Of a stretch of 35,387 bases of DNA, positions 8,070 through 14,121 are shown in pieces. The stretch is taken from contig JAHBYZ010000030.1 of assembly GCA_019635695.1 (NCBI GenBank), positions 1 through 35,387 on the forward strand. Reading direction: 5' to 3'. The translations under genes and the position numbers were made by a program. Source of the DNA: Rhizobiaceae bacterium. Its GTDB lineage: Bacteria; Pseudomonadota; Alphaproteobacteria; Rhizobiales; Rhizobiaceae. The notes under the pieces are model-generated. The model was not told the DNA's origin and searched no databases. It was given only the letters and a program-made list of their open reading frames with translations. How positions within the stretch are numbered: the first letter of the stretch is position 1; each line of letters begins with the position of its first letter.

Positions 8070-8434
8070 TCTACGCCATCCTCGCCTATCACCAGGAAGA
8101 CAGGATCGCCGACATGACGTCGGAGGACGACGCGGCGCTGATGGACAAGCTGCTGGCCACCCATGCCAAGCTCGACGAGGACGGCAGGCTCGGTCCGGCG
8201 GCGCGTCTGGATTTCACCGGCGAGGCGAAGACGCTGCGCGGGCTGGAGCCGGGCCAGCTGCTCGACGGGCCGTTCGCCGAAACCAAGGAGCAACTGCTCG
8301 GCTTCTACCTCTACGAATGCGCTTCGATGGAGCAAGCGGTCGAGGCGGCCAAGGCGCTGCGCAAGGTGAACGCGACGGCGGTCTACGAGATCAGGCCGGT
8401 GAAGCTGTTGGTGCCAGGGCAGGCTCTTGGCTGA
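8066..8434 (+). CDS. YciI-family protein (DGPF domain)
   Basis: The 122-residue protein is a YCII-related dimeric ferredoxin-like-fold protein with the DGPF motif at residues 67-70 followed by AETKEQLLGFYLYE, as in the DGPF group often annotated near sigma factors or dehydrogenases. Its biochemical role is not established for the family; some members act as hydrolases or lyases on small molecules. It overlaps the aminotransferase by four bases, so it may act on or protect against a product of that enzyme (inference). Confidence 0.88.
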   Translation: MIYAILAYHQEDRIADMTSEDDAALMDKLLATHAKLDEDGRLGPAARLDFTGEAKTLRGLEPGQLLDGPFAETKEQLLGFYLYECASMEQAVEAAKALRKVNATAVYEIRPVKLLVPGQALG

Positions 8435-8443
8435 AGCCAGTAG

Positions 8444-8472
8444 TTGAAATGGTATAGTTTCTATACCATATT
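8444..8472 (+). promoter_or_regulatory. brnTA promoter and operator
   Basis: A perfect inverted repeat with 9-base arms, ATGGTATAG (8449-8457) and CTATACCAT (8461-8469) around TTT, lies just before brnT. It sits between a -35-like TTGAAA (8444-8449) and a -10-like CATATT (8467-8472), spaced 17 bases apart, so a protein bound here would block RNA polymerase. BrnA antitoxins with a ribbon-helix-helix domain are known to repress their own operon, so this is the likely BrnA or BrnT-BrnA operator. The predicted start of transcription (about 8478) coincides with the brnT start codon. Confidence 0.72.
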
Positions 8473-8477
8473 GGCGC

Positions 8478-8741
8478 ATGGAATTCGAATTCGATCCGGC
8501 GAAGAGCGTTGCGAACAAAGACAAACACGGAATCGATTTCGAGGAAGCGCAAGCGCTCTGGGCTGACGAGAAGCGCGTCATGGTACCGGCGAGAGACGAA
8601 CAGGAACCGCGCTTCATGGTTATAGGAATGATCGGACAACGCTGCTGGTCAGCGGTGTGCGTCATGCGTGGCGACATTCTCCGCATTATTTCGGTGCGTC
8701 GGGCGCGCGAACAGGAGACTGAAACCTATGGACGCGGATGA
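8478..8741 (+). CDS. brnT: BrnT-family ribonuclease toxin
   Basis: The 87-residue protein starts with MEFEFDPAKSVANKDKHGIDFEEA, shown here by its key features F-x-F-D-P-x-K, N and KHG-x-x-F, which are the hallmark of BrnT toxins, RelE-like RNases first described in Brucella. The C-terminal ILRIISVRRAREQE segment also fits. In the family the toxin gene comes first and the antitoxin second, as here, with a 14-base overlap. No Shine-Dalgarno is visible and the predicted mRNA start falls at the ATG, so the mRNA may be leaderless. Toxic activity is inferred from the family. Confidence 0.9.
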   Translation: MEFEFDPAKSVANKDKHGIDFEEAQALWADEKRVMVPARDEQEPRFMVIGMIGQRCWSAVCVMRGDILRIISVRRAREQETETYGRG

Positions 8742-8943
8742 GCTTGAACGGCGGTTCGACGCCGGCGAAGACATGAGCGAGTTTTTCGACTGGTCTAAGG
8801 CCACCCGCCCCAACCTCGAAGCCAAGCGCGTCAACGTCGACTTCCCGACCTGGATGGTGAACGGGATGGACAAGGAGGCTCGCCGGCTCGGCGTGACCCG
8901 GCAGGCGCTCATCAAGATGTGGATCGCCGAGAAGCTCGGATGA
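8728..8943 (+). CDS. brnA: BrnA-like antitoxin (CopG/ribbon-helix-helix)
   Basis: The 71-residue protein has an acidic N-terminus (MDADELERRFDAGEDMSEFFD), which would bind the toxin, and a C-terminal ribbon-helix-helix: the strand KRVNVDFPTWMV followed by two helices (DKEARRLGVTRQALIKMWIAEKL). The start chosen is the ATG inside the end of brnT; a longer open frame exists upstream but overlaps brnT further and is not family-like. It should neutralise BrnT and repress the operon through the palindrome at 8449-8469. Its stop codon overlaps the start of the Kazal gene (ATGA). Confidence 0.88.
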   Translation: MDADELERRFDAGEDMSEFFDWSKATRPNLEAKRVNVDFPTWMVNGMDKEARRLGVTRQALIKMWIAEKLG

Positions 8944-9236
8944 GGAAGCTTGTTTTCTTGCTCGCGCTGCTCGTGTCGCCCGCCCTCGCCGACGAGCCGC
9001 CGGCTGAGATGTGCGGCGGCATTGCCGCCATCCAGTGCAAGGGCGAGAACCAGTTCTGCGAACTGCAGGCAGGCACCTGCGGCGCGGCGGACCAGAGCGG
9101 GCTTTGCCAGGAGAAGCCGCAGATCTGCACGCGCGAATACCGCCCTGTCTGCGGCTGCGACGGGAAGACCTACGGCAACGACTGCGAGCGCCGCGCTGCG
9201 GGCGTGTCGCTGCTCAAGGAAGGCATGTGCTCGTAG
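8940..9236 (+). CDS. Secreted Kazal-type protease inhibitor-like protein
   Basis: The 98-residue protein has a signal peptide (residues 1-17, ending PALA) and a cysteine-rich mature part with ten cysteines (25, 33, 40, 47, 56, 63, 71, 73, 82, 97). The C-terminal half has the Kazal pattern PVCGCDGKTYGNDCERRAAGV...C (residues 69-97), the fold of small serine-protease inhibitors. It would be exported and disulphide bonded. I start it at the ATG overlapping the brnA stop codon by four bases rather than the upstream in-frame ATG at 8919, because only the shorter form begins with a proper signal peptide (MRKLVFLLALL). The protease target is unknown. Confidence 0.88.
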   Translation: MRKLVFLLALLVSPALADEPPAEMCGGIAAIQCKGENQFCELQAGTCGAADQSGLCQEKPQICTREYRPVCGCDGKTYGNDCERRAAGVSLLKEGMCS

Positions 9237-9245
9237 GCGGGAGGG

Positions 9246-10001
9246 CTAGCCGCGTCCGACGAACGGCATCTTGGTCGCCATCACCGTCATGAACAGGATG
9301 TTGGTGTCGAGCGGCAGGCCGGCCATATGCAGCAGCGCGTCGGCGACGCGCTGAACGTCCATCGTCGCTTCCACCTTGATGCTGCCGTCTGCCTGCGGCA
9401 CGCCTTTGGTCATCGGCGCGGCCATCTCGGTGAGAGCATTGCCGATGTCGATCTGGCCGCAGGCGATGTCGAACGGCCGGCCGTCGAGCGCCAGCGTGCG
9501 CGTCAACCCCGTGATGGCATGCTTGGTGGTGGTGTAGGGGGCGGAACCAGGCCGCGGCGCGTGCGCCGAGATCGAGCCGTTGTTGATGATGCGGCCACCC
9601 TGCGGCTTCTGCCGGCGCATAAGGCCGAAGGCGGCGCGGGCGCACAGATAGGAGCCGGTGACGTTGACGTCAACCACTTGCTTCCACACCTCGACCGGGA
9701 TCTCGTCTATGGGCGCGCCCTTGGCGCTCATGCCGGCATTGTTGAACAGCAGGTCGAGCCGGCCGTATTCGCGCTCGACGCGCTGGAACAGCAATTCCAC
9801 CTGCTCGGGGTTGGTCACGTCGCAGGCGATCGGCACCGCTTTGCCCGGCCCTCTGGCGGCAGCGGCGGCTTCTTCCAGCTTGTCCATGCGACGGCCGACG
9901 AACACGGTCGTCCAGCCTGCTTCGACAAGCGCCACGGCGCAGGCCGCGCCGATGCCGGTGCCGGCACCCGTGACGATGGCGATCTTCGTGGTGTCCGGCA
10001 T
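9246..10001 (-). CDS. Short-chain dehydrogenase/reductase (SDR)
   Basis: The 251-residue protein is a classical SDR that oxidises or reduces a hydroxyl/keto group with NAD(P)(H). Visible are the cofactor loop TGAGTGIG (11-18), NNAG (87-90), Ser143, and the catalytic YxxxK (Tyr156-Lys160). Arg residues after the second strand (VGRRMD) suggest NADP preference. The start at ATG 10001 has GGAGG upstream; a longer frame to 10067 lacks family sequence. The gene is convergent with the Kazal gene (9 bases apart). The substrate is unknown. Confidence 0.92.
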   Translation of the reverse strand: MPDTTKIAIVTGAGTGIGAACAVALVEAGWTTVFVGRRMDKLEEAAAAARGPGKAVPIACDVTNPEQVELLFQRVEREYGRLDLLFNNAGMSAKGAPIDEIPVEVWKQVVDVNVTGSYLCARAAFGLMRRQKPQGGRIINNGSISAHAPRPGSAPYTTTKHAITGLTRTLALDGRPFDIACGQIDIGNALTEMAAPMTKGVPQADGSIKVEATMDVQRVADALLHMAGLPLDTNILFMTVMATKMPFVGRG

Positions 10002-10073
10002 GCGACGCTCCTCCTGACGACGGCGCGTTTGATCGCAGATGCGGGGGAGCGGGGCAAGCGCCGTCAAGCCGTC

Positions 10074-10102
10074 AAAAAGAGGCGGCTGTCGCCAGCCGCC
10101 TC
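10074..10102 (-). terminator. Intrinsic terminator, leftward
   Basis: GAGGCGGCTG (10079-10088) and CAGCCGCCTC (10093-10102) form a perfect 10-base-pair stem with a four-base loop. Read leftward it is followed by five T (10074-10078). It ends either the message of the membrane protein gene at 10177-11028 (75 bases away) or the candidate small RNA just upstream. Confidence 0.88.
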
Positions 10103-10150
10103 GATCTGACCGGTCTTGGGAGGAGTTAAGCCGATGAGACTGAGTCGAAT
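10074..10150 (-). ncRNA. Candidate small RNA with anti-Shine-Dalgarno hairpin loop
   Basis: Read leftward, the sequence between the stop of the 10177-11028 gene and the terminator shows a hairpin whose stem is CGGCTT / AAG-A-CCG (10128-10133 with 10111-10117) and whose ten-base loop is AACTCCTCCC (10118-10127). CTCCTCCC in a loop is complementary to the Shine-Dalgarno and recalls the Cuckoo/CcsR-type small RNAs of alphaproteobacteria, which carry CCUCCUCCC loops next to an intrinsic terminator. The terminator at 10074-10102 follows directly. The 5' end is a guess. The alternative reading is on the plus strand, where the same bases give GGGAGGAG eight bases before an ATG at 10134, opening an 11-codon frame. 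Confidence 0.4.
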
Positions 10151-10169
10151 GCTGCGCCCGAACGGTTAA
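10134..10169 (+). other. Possible 11-codon ORF with strong Shine-Dalgarno
   Basis: On the plus strand GGGAGGAG (10118-10125) precedes ATG at 10134 by eight bases; the frame encodes MRLSRMLRPNG and stops at 10167-10169. No gene follows on this strand until 11605 and I see no clear promoter. It could be a chance by-product of the anti-Shine-Dalgarno loop on the other strand, or a genuine microprotein or leader. Listed as a competing interpretation of the candidate small RNA. Confidence 0.15.
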
Positions 10170-10180
10170 CGAAAGGTTAA
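10165..10180 (-). promoter_or_regulatory. CtrA-type box, full consensus
   Basis: Read leftward the bases are TTAACCTTTCGTTAAC, a perfect match to the CtrA consensus TTAA-N7-TTAAC. It overlaps the stop codon of the membrane protein gene (10177-11028) and lies about 15-30 bases upstream of the candidate small RNA, which it could control. The SDR gene (start 10001) is the other possible target but a terminator lies between. Confidence 0.45.
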
Positions 10181-11028
10181 GCCGTCCATCCGCCCAGAAC
10201 GGGCTGCCCCATCAGCGCCTGCACGAACAGCGCCGCGACGAAGAGGGCGTAGAGCGCAGCAAACAGACGCACCGTCAGTCGACCAGACGCTTGCGGAAGG
10301 CGCGCGGCGAAAAGACCGAGCACCGGCACCGCGTGCATCGCGTGCGTGGCGAAGAAGTGCGAGACGCGCAGGTCGCCGACCTCGCGCGACCAGCCGAAGA
10401 ACGGCAGGCCGGCGGGATCAAGCGGAGTGCCGCCGACGAAATGGCTGCCCATCGAGCTCATCGTGCCGGCGGTGACCAGCGTCAGGGGCAGCACGAGAGC
10501 CAGCCCGAGCACGATGGCCTCCTTCATCGCCGGCGGCAGACCGGAGGCCGGGTTGCGGGCAATGAGCACCGCATACACGGCCGAAGGAGTCGTGAGCGTC
10601 ACGGCACCCAGCCCGGCAAGGGAATAGAAGATTATGCCCTGCGGCGTGGTGTTGAAGTGGGAAGCGGTGCCAAGCGCCGCGGCAGCGGCGATCCATGCCA
10701 TCTCGTAGACGACGGCTGCGACGACCACGCCGATATAGACGCGATACCAGCGACGCGACGTCGTGCCGGCCGGCAGGAAGCGGGCGAAGAAGACAAGCGT
10801 CAGCAGGTAGACCGCCAGCGCCGACTCGAACTTGAACGGCTTCAGCCAGTTGTCGACGCCGCCGAAGAGGCGGTCGTCGGCGAGGGCGGCGAAGACCGTC
10901 GGCGCCATCGCGGCGATCATGGCGACCGAGAGGCCGTAGAGCCACGGTTCGTCGCGGCGCAGCCGTTCGGCGAATGCGCCGAGGCCGGGGCGCGGGGCGG
11001 ATTGCGGCAGAAACAGAACGTCGGACAT
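10177..11028 (-). CDS. Multi-pass membrane protein, function unknown
   Basis: The 283-residue protein has about seven to eight hydrophobic segments, beginning with LYGLSVAMIAAMAPTVFAAL and including ALAVYLLTLVFFARFL, VYIGVVVAAVVYEMAWIAAAAAL and the final LFAALYALFVAALFVQALM. A cytoplasmic N-terminus of about 30 residues precedes them. Conserved-looking polar stretches (DNWLKPFKFE, HFNTTPQG, HFFATHAMHAVPV with several histidines) could be functional. I start it at ATG 11028, preceded by GGAG; the longer frame to 11193 overlaps the upstream gene and is not hydrophobic. It follows the ABA4-like gene by 14 bases and is surely co-transcribed with it. I cannot name a family with confidence. Confidence 0.8.
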   Translation of the reverse strand: MSDVLFLPQSAPRPGLGAFAERLRRDEPWLYGLSVAMIAAMAPTVFAALADDRLFGGVDNWLKPFKFESALAVYLLTLVFFARFLPAGTTSRRWYRVYIGVVVAAVVYEMAWIAAAAALGTASHFNTTPQGIIFYSLAGLGAVTLTTPSAVYAVLIARNPASGLPPAMKEAIVLGLALVLPLTLVTAGTMSSMGSHFVGGTPLDPAGLPFFGWSREVGDLRVSHFFATHAMHAVPVLGLFAARLPQASGRLTVRLFAALYALFVAALFVQALMGQPVLGGWTA

Positions 11029-11042
11029 GGGGCCTGCTCCGA

Positions 11043-11474
11043 TCACGCAGCCACGGCGGAACGGCGGACGAGCGCGGCCCGCAGGGCGCTGAAGGCGAGG
11101 TAGCCGACCGGCCCGAACAGGAAGGCCGGGACGAGCAGCGGCACGACCATCCAGAACGCGATGCCTTCCCGCCGCGCGGTGCGGACGATCCACGCGCCGA
11201 CGAAGAGATCGTAGGCGAGATAGTGAATCCAGCCCGCCAGCAGCATCTGCGGGGTCTGGAACAGCGTGGCGACGTCGGCGAGCGAGCCGAACCCGCCCTC
11301 CGCGCGCGTCCAGAAGGCGAGCACCAGCCCGGTATAGGCGACCGCCAGAAGCAGCGGCACCGCCGCGCCGCCGACAATGTCGGCGAAGCGCGGCGCGAAC
11401 GGGCTGGCGAGCAGCGCCGCCCAGCCGGCGAGAACGAACAGATTGGCCGCGCCGAACATCAATTCCGTGTCCAT
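11043..11474 (-). CDS. ABA4-like (DUF4281) membrane protein
   Basis: The 143-residue protein has four hydrophobic segments and the pattern GWIHYLAYDLFVGAWIVRTARREG (key residues G-W-x-H-Y-L-x-x-D-L-F-x-G-x-W), which I recognise from the ABA4-like family. Plant and cyanobacterial ABA4 proteins are needed for neoxanthin or related carotenoid steps, but bacterial homologues in non-photosynthetic species have no known role. It heads a two-gene unit with the membrane protein at 10177-11028, and it faces the TetR-type regulator across a region of repeated TGTCAAG sites, so it is probably repressed by that protein. Confidence 0.78.
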   Translation of the reverse strand: MDTELMFGAANLFVLAGWAALLASPFAPRFADIVGGAAVPLLLAVAYTGLVLAFWTRAEGGFGSLADVATLFQTPQMLLAGWIHYLAYDLFVGAWIVRTARREGIAFWMVVPLLVPAFLFGPVGYLAFSALRAALVRRSAVAA

Positions 11475-11485
11475 GTCAAATCTCC

Positions 11486-11555
11486 CTTGACAGTGTCAAG
11501 ATACGATTTGCCGCATCGTCTTTACGTTGTCAAGATCGATTTTTCCGCTGTAAAG
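11486..11555. promoter_or_regulatory. Repeated TetR-type operators between ABA4-like and tetR genes
   Basis: A perfect palindrome CTTGACA-G-TGTCAAG (11486-11500) lies 11 bases before the ABA4-like start codon. A second, imperfect copy CTTTACG-T-TGTCAAG is at 11520-11534 (five of seven arm bases paired), and a half-site TGTAAAG is at 11549-11555. Dyads of this length in a divergent intergenic region are typical TetR-family operators. TTGTCA (11527-11532) and TGTAAA (11549-11554) could be the -35 and -10 boxes of the regulator gene, so binding would repress both directions. Confidence 0.68.
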
Positions 11556-11604
11556 ATTGCCGGGGCGAGACGGCTTCGAATCGACGAAAACCGGAAAAGG
11601 CGAG

Positions 11605-12240
11605 ATGGAAGAACAGACCACGCGCGGCGCAAAGCCGGCCTACCACCATGGCGACCTTCGCCAGGCGCTGATCGCGGCGGCAGAGGCGGAGCTCGCCGAA
11701 AAGGGCGTCGAGGGATTTTCGCTGCGCGGCTGCGCGCGGCGGGCCGGCGTGTCGCACGCCGCGCCCGCGCACCATTTCGGCGACACCGCCGGGCTGCTGA
11801 CGGCGCTTGCCGCCGACGGCTACCGGCGATTCGTCATCGCCATGCAGGCGCGCCTGGATGAGATAGCCGACGCCGACCCGTTCGAGCGGCTGGTGGCGAT
11901 TGGCCTGGGCTACATCGACTTCGCGCGCGCCAGCCCGTCGCTGTTCAGGTTGATGCATTCCTCGTTCCGGCCGGATTTCCAGTCGGCGGACGTGGCGGTC
12001 CACGCGAGGGACGCCTTCGCCATGCTCGTCGGCTGCGTCAGCGCGGTGCGCGGCGAGGATGCCACCGCCACGCTCGAAGGCCTGAACGACATCATGGCGG
12101 CGTGGTCGGTGGTGCACGGCATGTCCGACCTCATCCTGTCAGGGCGGACACTGCTTTCCACGATGCAGCGCGTCGGCAGCGATGAAAACCTGCGGACGAT
12201 CCTGCGGCGGACGCTGCCCGGAGGCGGCGCTACGCGCTGA
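11605..12240 (+). CDS. TetR/AcrR-family transcriptional regulator (WHG domain)
   Basis: The 211-residue protein has an N-terminal TetR helix-turn-helix (about residues 12-60: YHHGDLRQALIAAA, then GFSLRGCARRAGVSHAAPAHHFGD) and a C-terminal ligand domain with the WHG-type pattern WSVVHGMSDLIL near residue 160-170. ATG 11605 with AGGCGAG upstream is chosen over an in-frame TTG at 11557. It likely binds the TGTCAAG palindromes at 11486-11555 and controls the divergent ABA4-like operon. The ligand is unknown. Its last 11 bases overlap the end of the convergent gene at 12230-12949. Confidence 0.92.
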   Translation: MEEQTTRGAKPAYHHGDLRQALIAAAEAELAEKGVEGFSLRGCARRAGVSHAAPAHHFGDTAGLLTALAADGYRRFVIAMQARLDEIADADPFERLVAIGLGYIDFARASPSLFRLMHSSFRPDFQSADVAVHARDAFAMLVGCVSAVRGEDATATLEGLNDIMAAWSVVHGMSDLILSGRTLLSTMQRVGSDENLRTILRRTLPGGGATR

Positions 12241-12949
12241 CCTTCACCTCGGCAACGGTGGCCTCGATGTGGTCGACCAGCGCGTCAGGCAGCTTCAGGC
12301 GGCCGGCGAGCAGGTCGAGATAGCCGCGTTCGGCGCGCGTGTCGGGGTCGATGGCCAGCCGCGAGGCGGTGTAGAGCTCGGCCCGCTGCGCCTCCGTGCG
12401 CGCGGCGGCGACGAGCTGGTCGAGCTCCAGCGGCTTGTCCAGCTCGGCGAGCAGGAACTTCTCCGAATCCGAATCGAGGCCGGAGGTGCGCAGCTTGTCG
12501 GCGATGCGCGACTTCTCGGCGTCGTCGATGTGGCCGTCGGCCTTGGCGGCGGCGATCATGGCCCGCACCAGCGCCAGCGCGAACTCGGCCTCGCCCTGCG
12601 GCGCCGACTGCGGGTGGAACGGCGTATCGGCCGGCGGCGGCAACAGCACAGGCTCCGCCTGTTGGCCCTGTCCCGGTTCACTTTGGCCCGGCTCCTTGCC
12701 GTTCTGGTAGTTCTGGTAGGCCTTGTAGGCGAGCCCCGCCACGGCCGCGAGGCCGCCGACCTTCAGCGCGGTGCCCGTGACCTTGCGGCCGGTGCCGGTG
12801 CCCAGCAGGACCGCGACGATGGCGCCCGCAGCGAGCGGGTTGTCCTTGGCCATCTGGGTGACTTTGCCGGCACCCTCGCGAACCGTGCCCCCGGTGCCGG
12901 GAACCTGTGAGCCGAGCAGGTCGTCGAGCAGCTTCTTGGGGTCGAACAA
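12230..12949 (-). CDS. TerB/YebE-like (DUF533) protein
   Basis: The 239-residue protein resembles the YebE/DUF533 group of TerB-like proteins. It has an N-terminal MFDPKKLLDDLLG segment, a glycine- and alanine-rich hydrophobic region (about residues 36-75, NPLAAGAIVAVLLGTGTGRKV to VAGLAYKAYQNYQ), a Pro/Gln linker, and a C-terminal helical TerB-like domain (about 118-239) with AMIAAAKADGHIDDAEKSRI, in which the acidic residues could bind metal. The function is not established; tellurite resistance is only the family label. It is convergent with the TetR gene. Confidence 0.85.
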   Translation of the reverse strand: MFDPKKLLDDLLGSQVPGTGGTVREGAGKVTQMAKDNPLAAGAIVAVLLGTGTGRKVTGTALKVGGLAAVAGLAYKAYQNYQNGKEPGQSEPGQGQQAEPVLLPPPADTPFHPQSAPQGEAEFALALVRAMIAAAKADGHIDDAEKSRIADKLRTSGLDSDSEKFLLAELDKPLELDQLVAAARTEAQRAELYTASRLAIDPDTRAERGYLDLLAGRLKLPDALVDHIEATVAEVKVSA

Positions 12950-13020
12950 GCGGGCCTCCCTTCGGGCGCGAAACGTTGCGCCCTACAAGGTAGGAACCGG
13001 CGGCGGAAATGCAACGCGGG

Positions 13021-13947
13021 TCAGCGGCCGATGTGAGGCGCAGCGCCCCGAGCGGCCGCGAGCTGGACCTGCCGCTGGCGCTCTGCGAAGCGCGCGCGAT
13101 CTTGCTCTGCGTGGTCGCCGTGGCAGCGGTGGCAGGAGATGCCCTCGACATAGAGCGGCGAGGCGCGATCCTCAGCCGTCAGCGGATGCCGGCAGGCGCG
13201 ACACAGGCTGGCCTCTCCCTGCTCCAGCCCGTGGCCGACGCCGACGCGTTCATCGAACACGAAACACTCGCCCTGCCAAAGGCTCTCGGAGACGGGAACC
13301 TCTTCCAGATATTTCAAGATGCCGCCCTTGAGGTGAAACACCTCCTCCACCCCCAGCGACTTCACGAAGGCGGTCGCCTTCTCGCAGCGTATGCCGCCGG
13401 TGCAGTACATGGCGACCTTGCGGCCCGCCAGTTCATCGCGGTGGGCTTGCGCCCACGCCGGGAAGTCGCCGAATTTTTGCGTGCCGGGATCGACCGCGCC
13501 GGAAAAGCGGCCGAGCGCCACCTCGTAGTCGTTGCGGGTGTCGATCACGACGGTATCCCCATCCGCAATCAAGGCATTCCAGTCGGCCGGCTCGACATAG
13601 GCGCCCGCGCCGCCGACGGGATCGAGGTCATCGACGCCCATGGTGACGATCTCGCGCTTCAGCCGTACCTTCATGCGGTGGAACGGGCGCTCGGGTGCGT
13701 CCGACCACTTGACGTCCATGCCCGCGCAGCCGGGCAGCGCGCGCAACCGCGCCACCAGTCGCTCCAGCGCCTCGGCGCTGCCGGCGACGGTGCCGTTGAT
13801 GCCTTCGGGCGCAACGAGGATCGTGCCGCGCAGGGCGAGCCCGCAGGCAAGCGCGCCAAGCTCGCGCTTCAGCGCCGGCGGGTCGTCCATGCGCGCGAAT
13901 CGGTAGAAGGCGGCGACGCGGTGCGGCGCATCGTGGGGAAGCTGCAT
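13021..13947 (-). CDS. trhO: tRNA uridine(34) hydroxylase TrhO (YceA-type rhodanese)
   Basis: The 308-residue protein matches TrhO, the O2-dependent enzyme that hydroxylates uridine 34 of certain tRNAs at the wobble position. Visible are the N-terminal RGTILVAPEGINGTVAG segment, DVKWS and HRMKVRLKREIVTMG, and a rhodanese domain (about 125-225) with the active loop CTGGIRCEK starting at Cys182. The C-terminal part has four cysteines in two CxxC pairs (CRAC, CHRC), a probable zinc site. The length is normal for the family. Confidence 0.95.
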   Translation of the reverse strand: MQLPHDAPHRVAAFYRFARMDDPPALKRELGALACGLALRGTILVAPEGINGTVAGSAEALERLVARLRALPGCAGMDVKWSDAPERPFHRMKVRLKREIVTMGVDDLDPVGGAGAYVEPADWNALIADGDTVVIDTRNDYEVALGRFSGAVDPGTQKFGDFPAWAQAHRDELAGRKVAMYCTGGIRCEKATAFVKSLGVEEVFHLKGGILKYLEEVPVSESLWQGECFVFDERVGVGHGLEQGEASLCRACRHPLTAEDRASPLYVEGISCHRCHGDHAEQDRARFAERQRQVQLAAARGAAPHIGR

Positions 13948-14121
13948 GGGGAAATTCCCTAGGCCGTGAGCGGGCGGCGGGCAAGCGCGGCGCCGGCGAA
14001 ACGCAGGCGCCGCTGCGAAGAATGCTCACGATTGCCGCTTCCTCTATCCCGCAGTTTTCGCCTCTTTGTCCCCGTCTCGACGCGCTGCCGGACACTGCGC
14101 GGCGCAGCAAGGAGATCGCAT

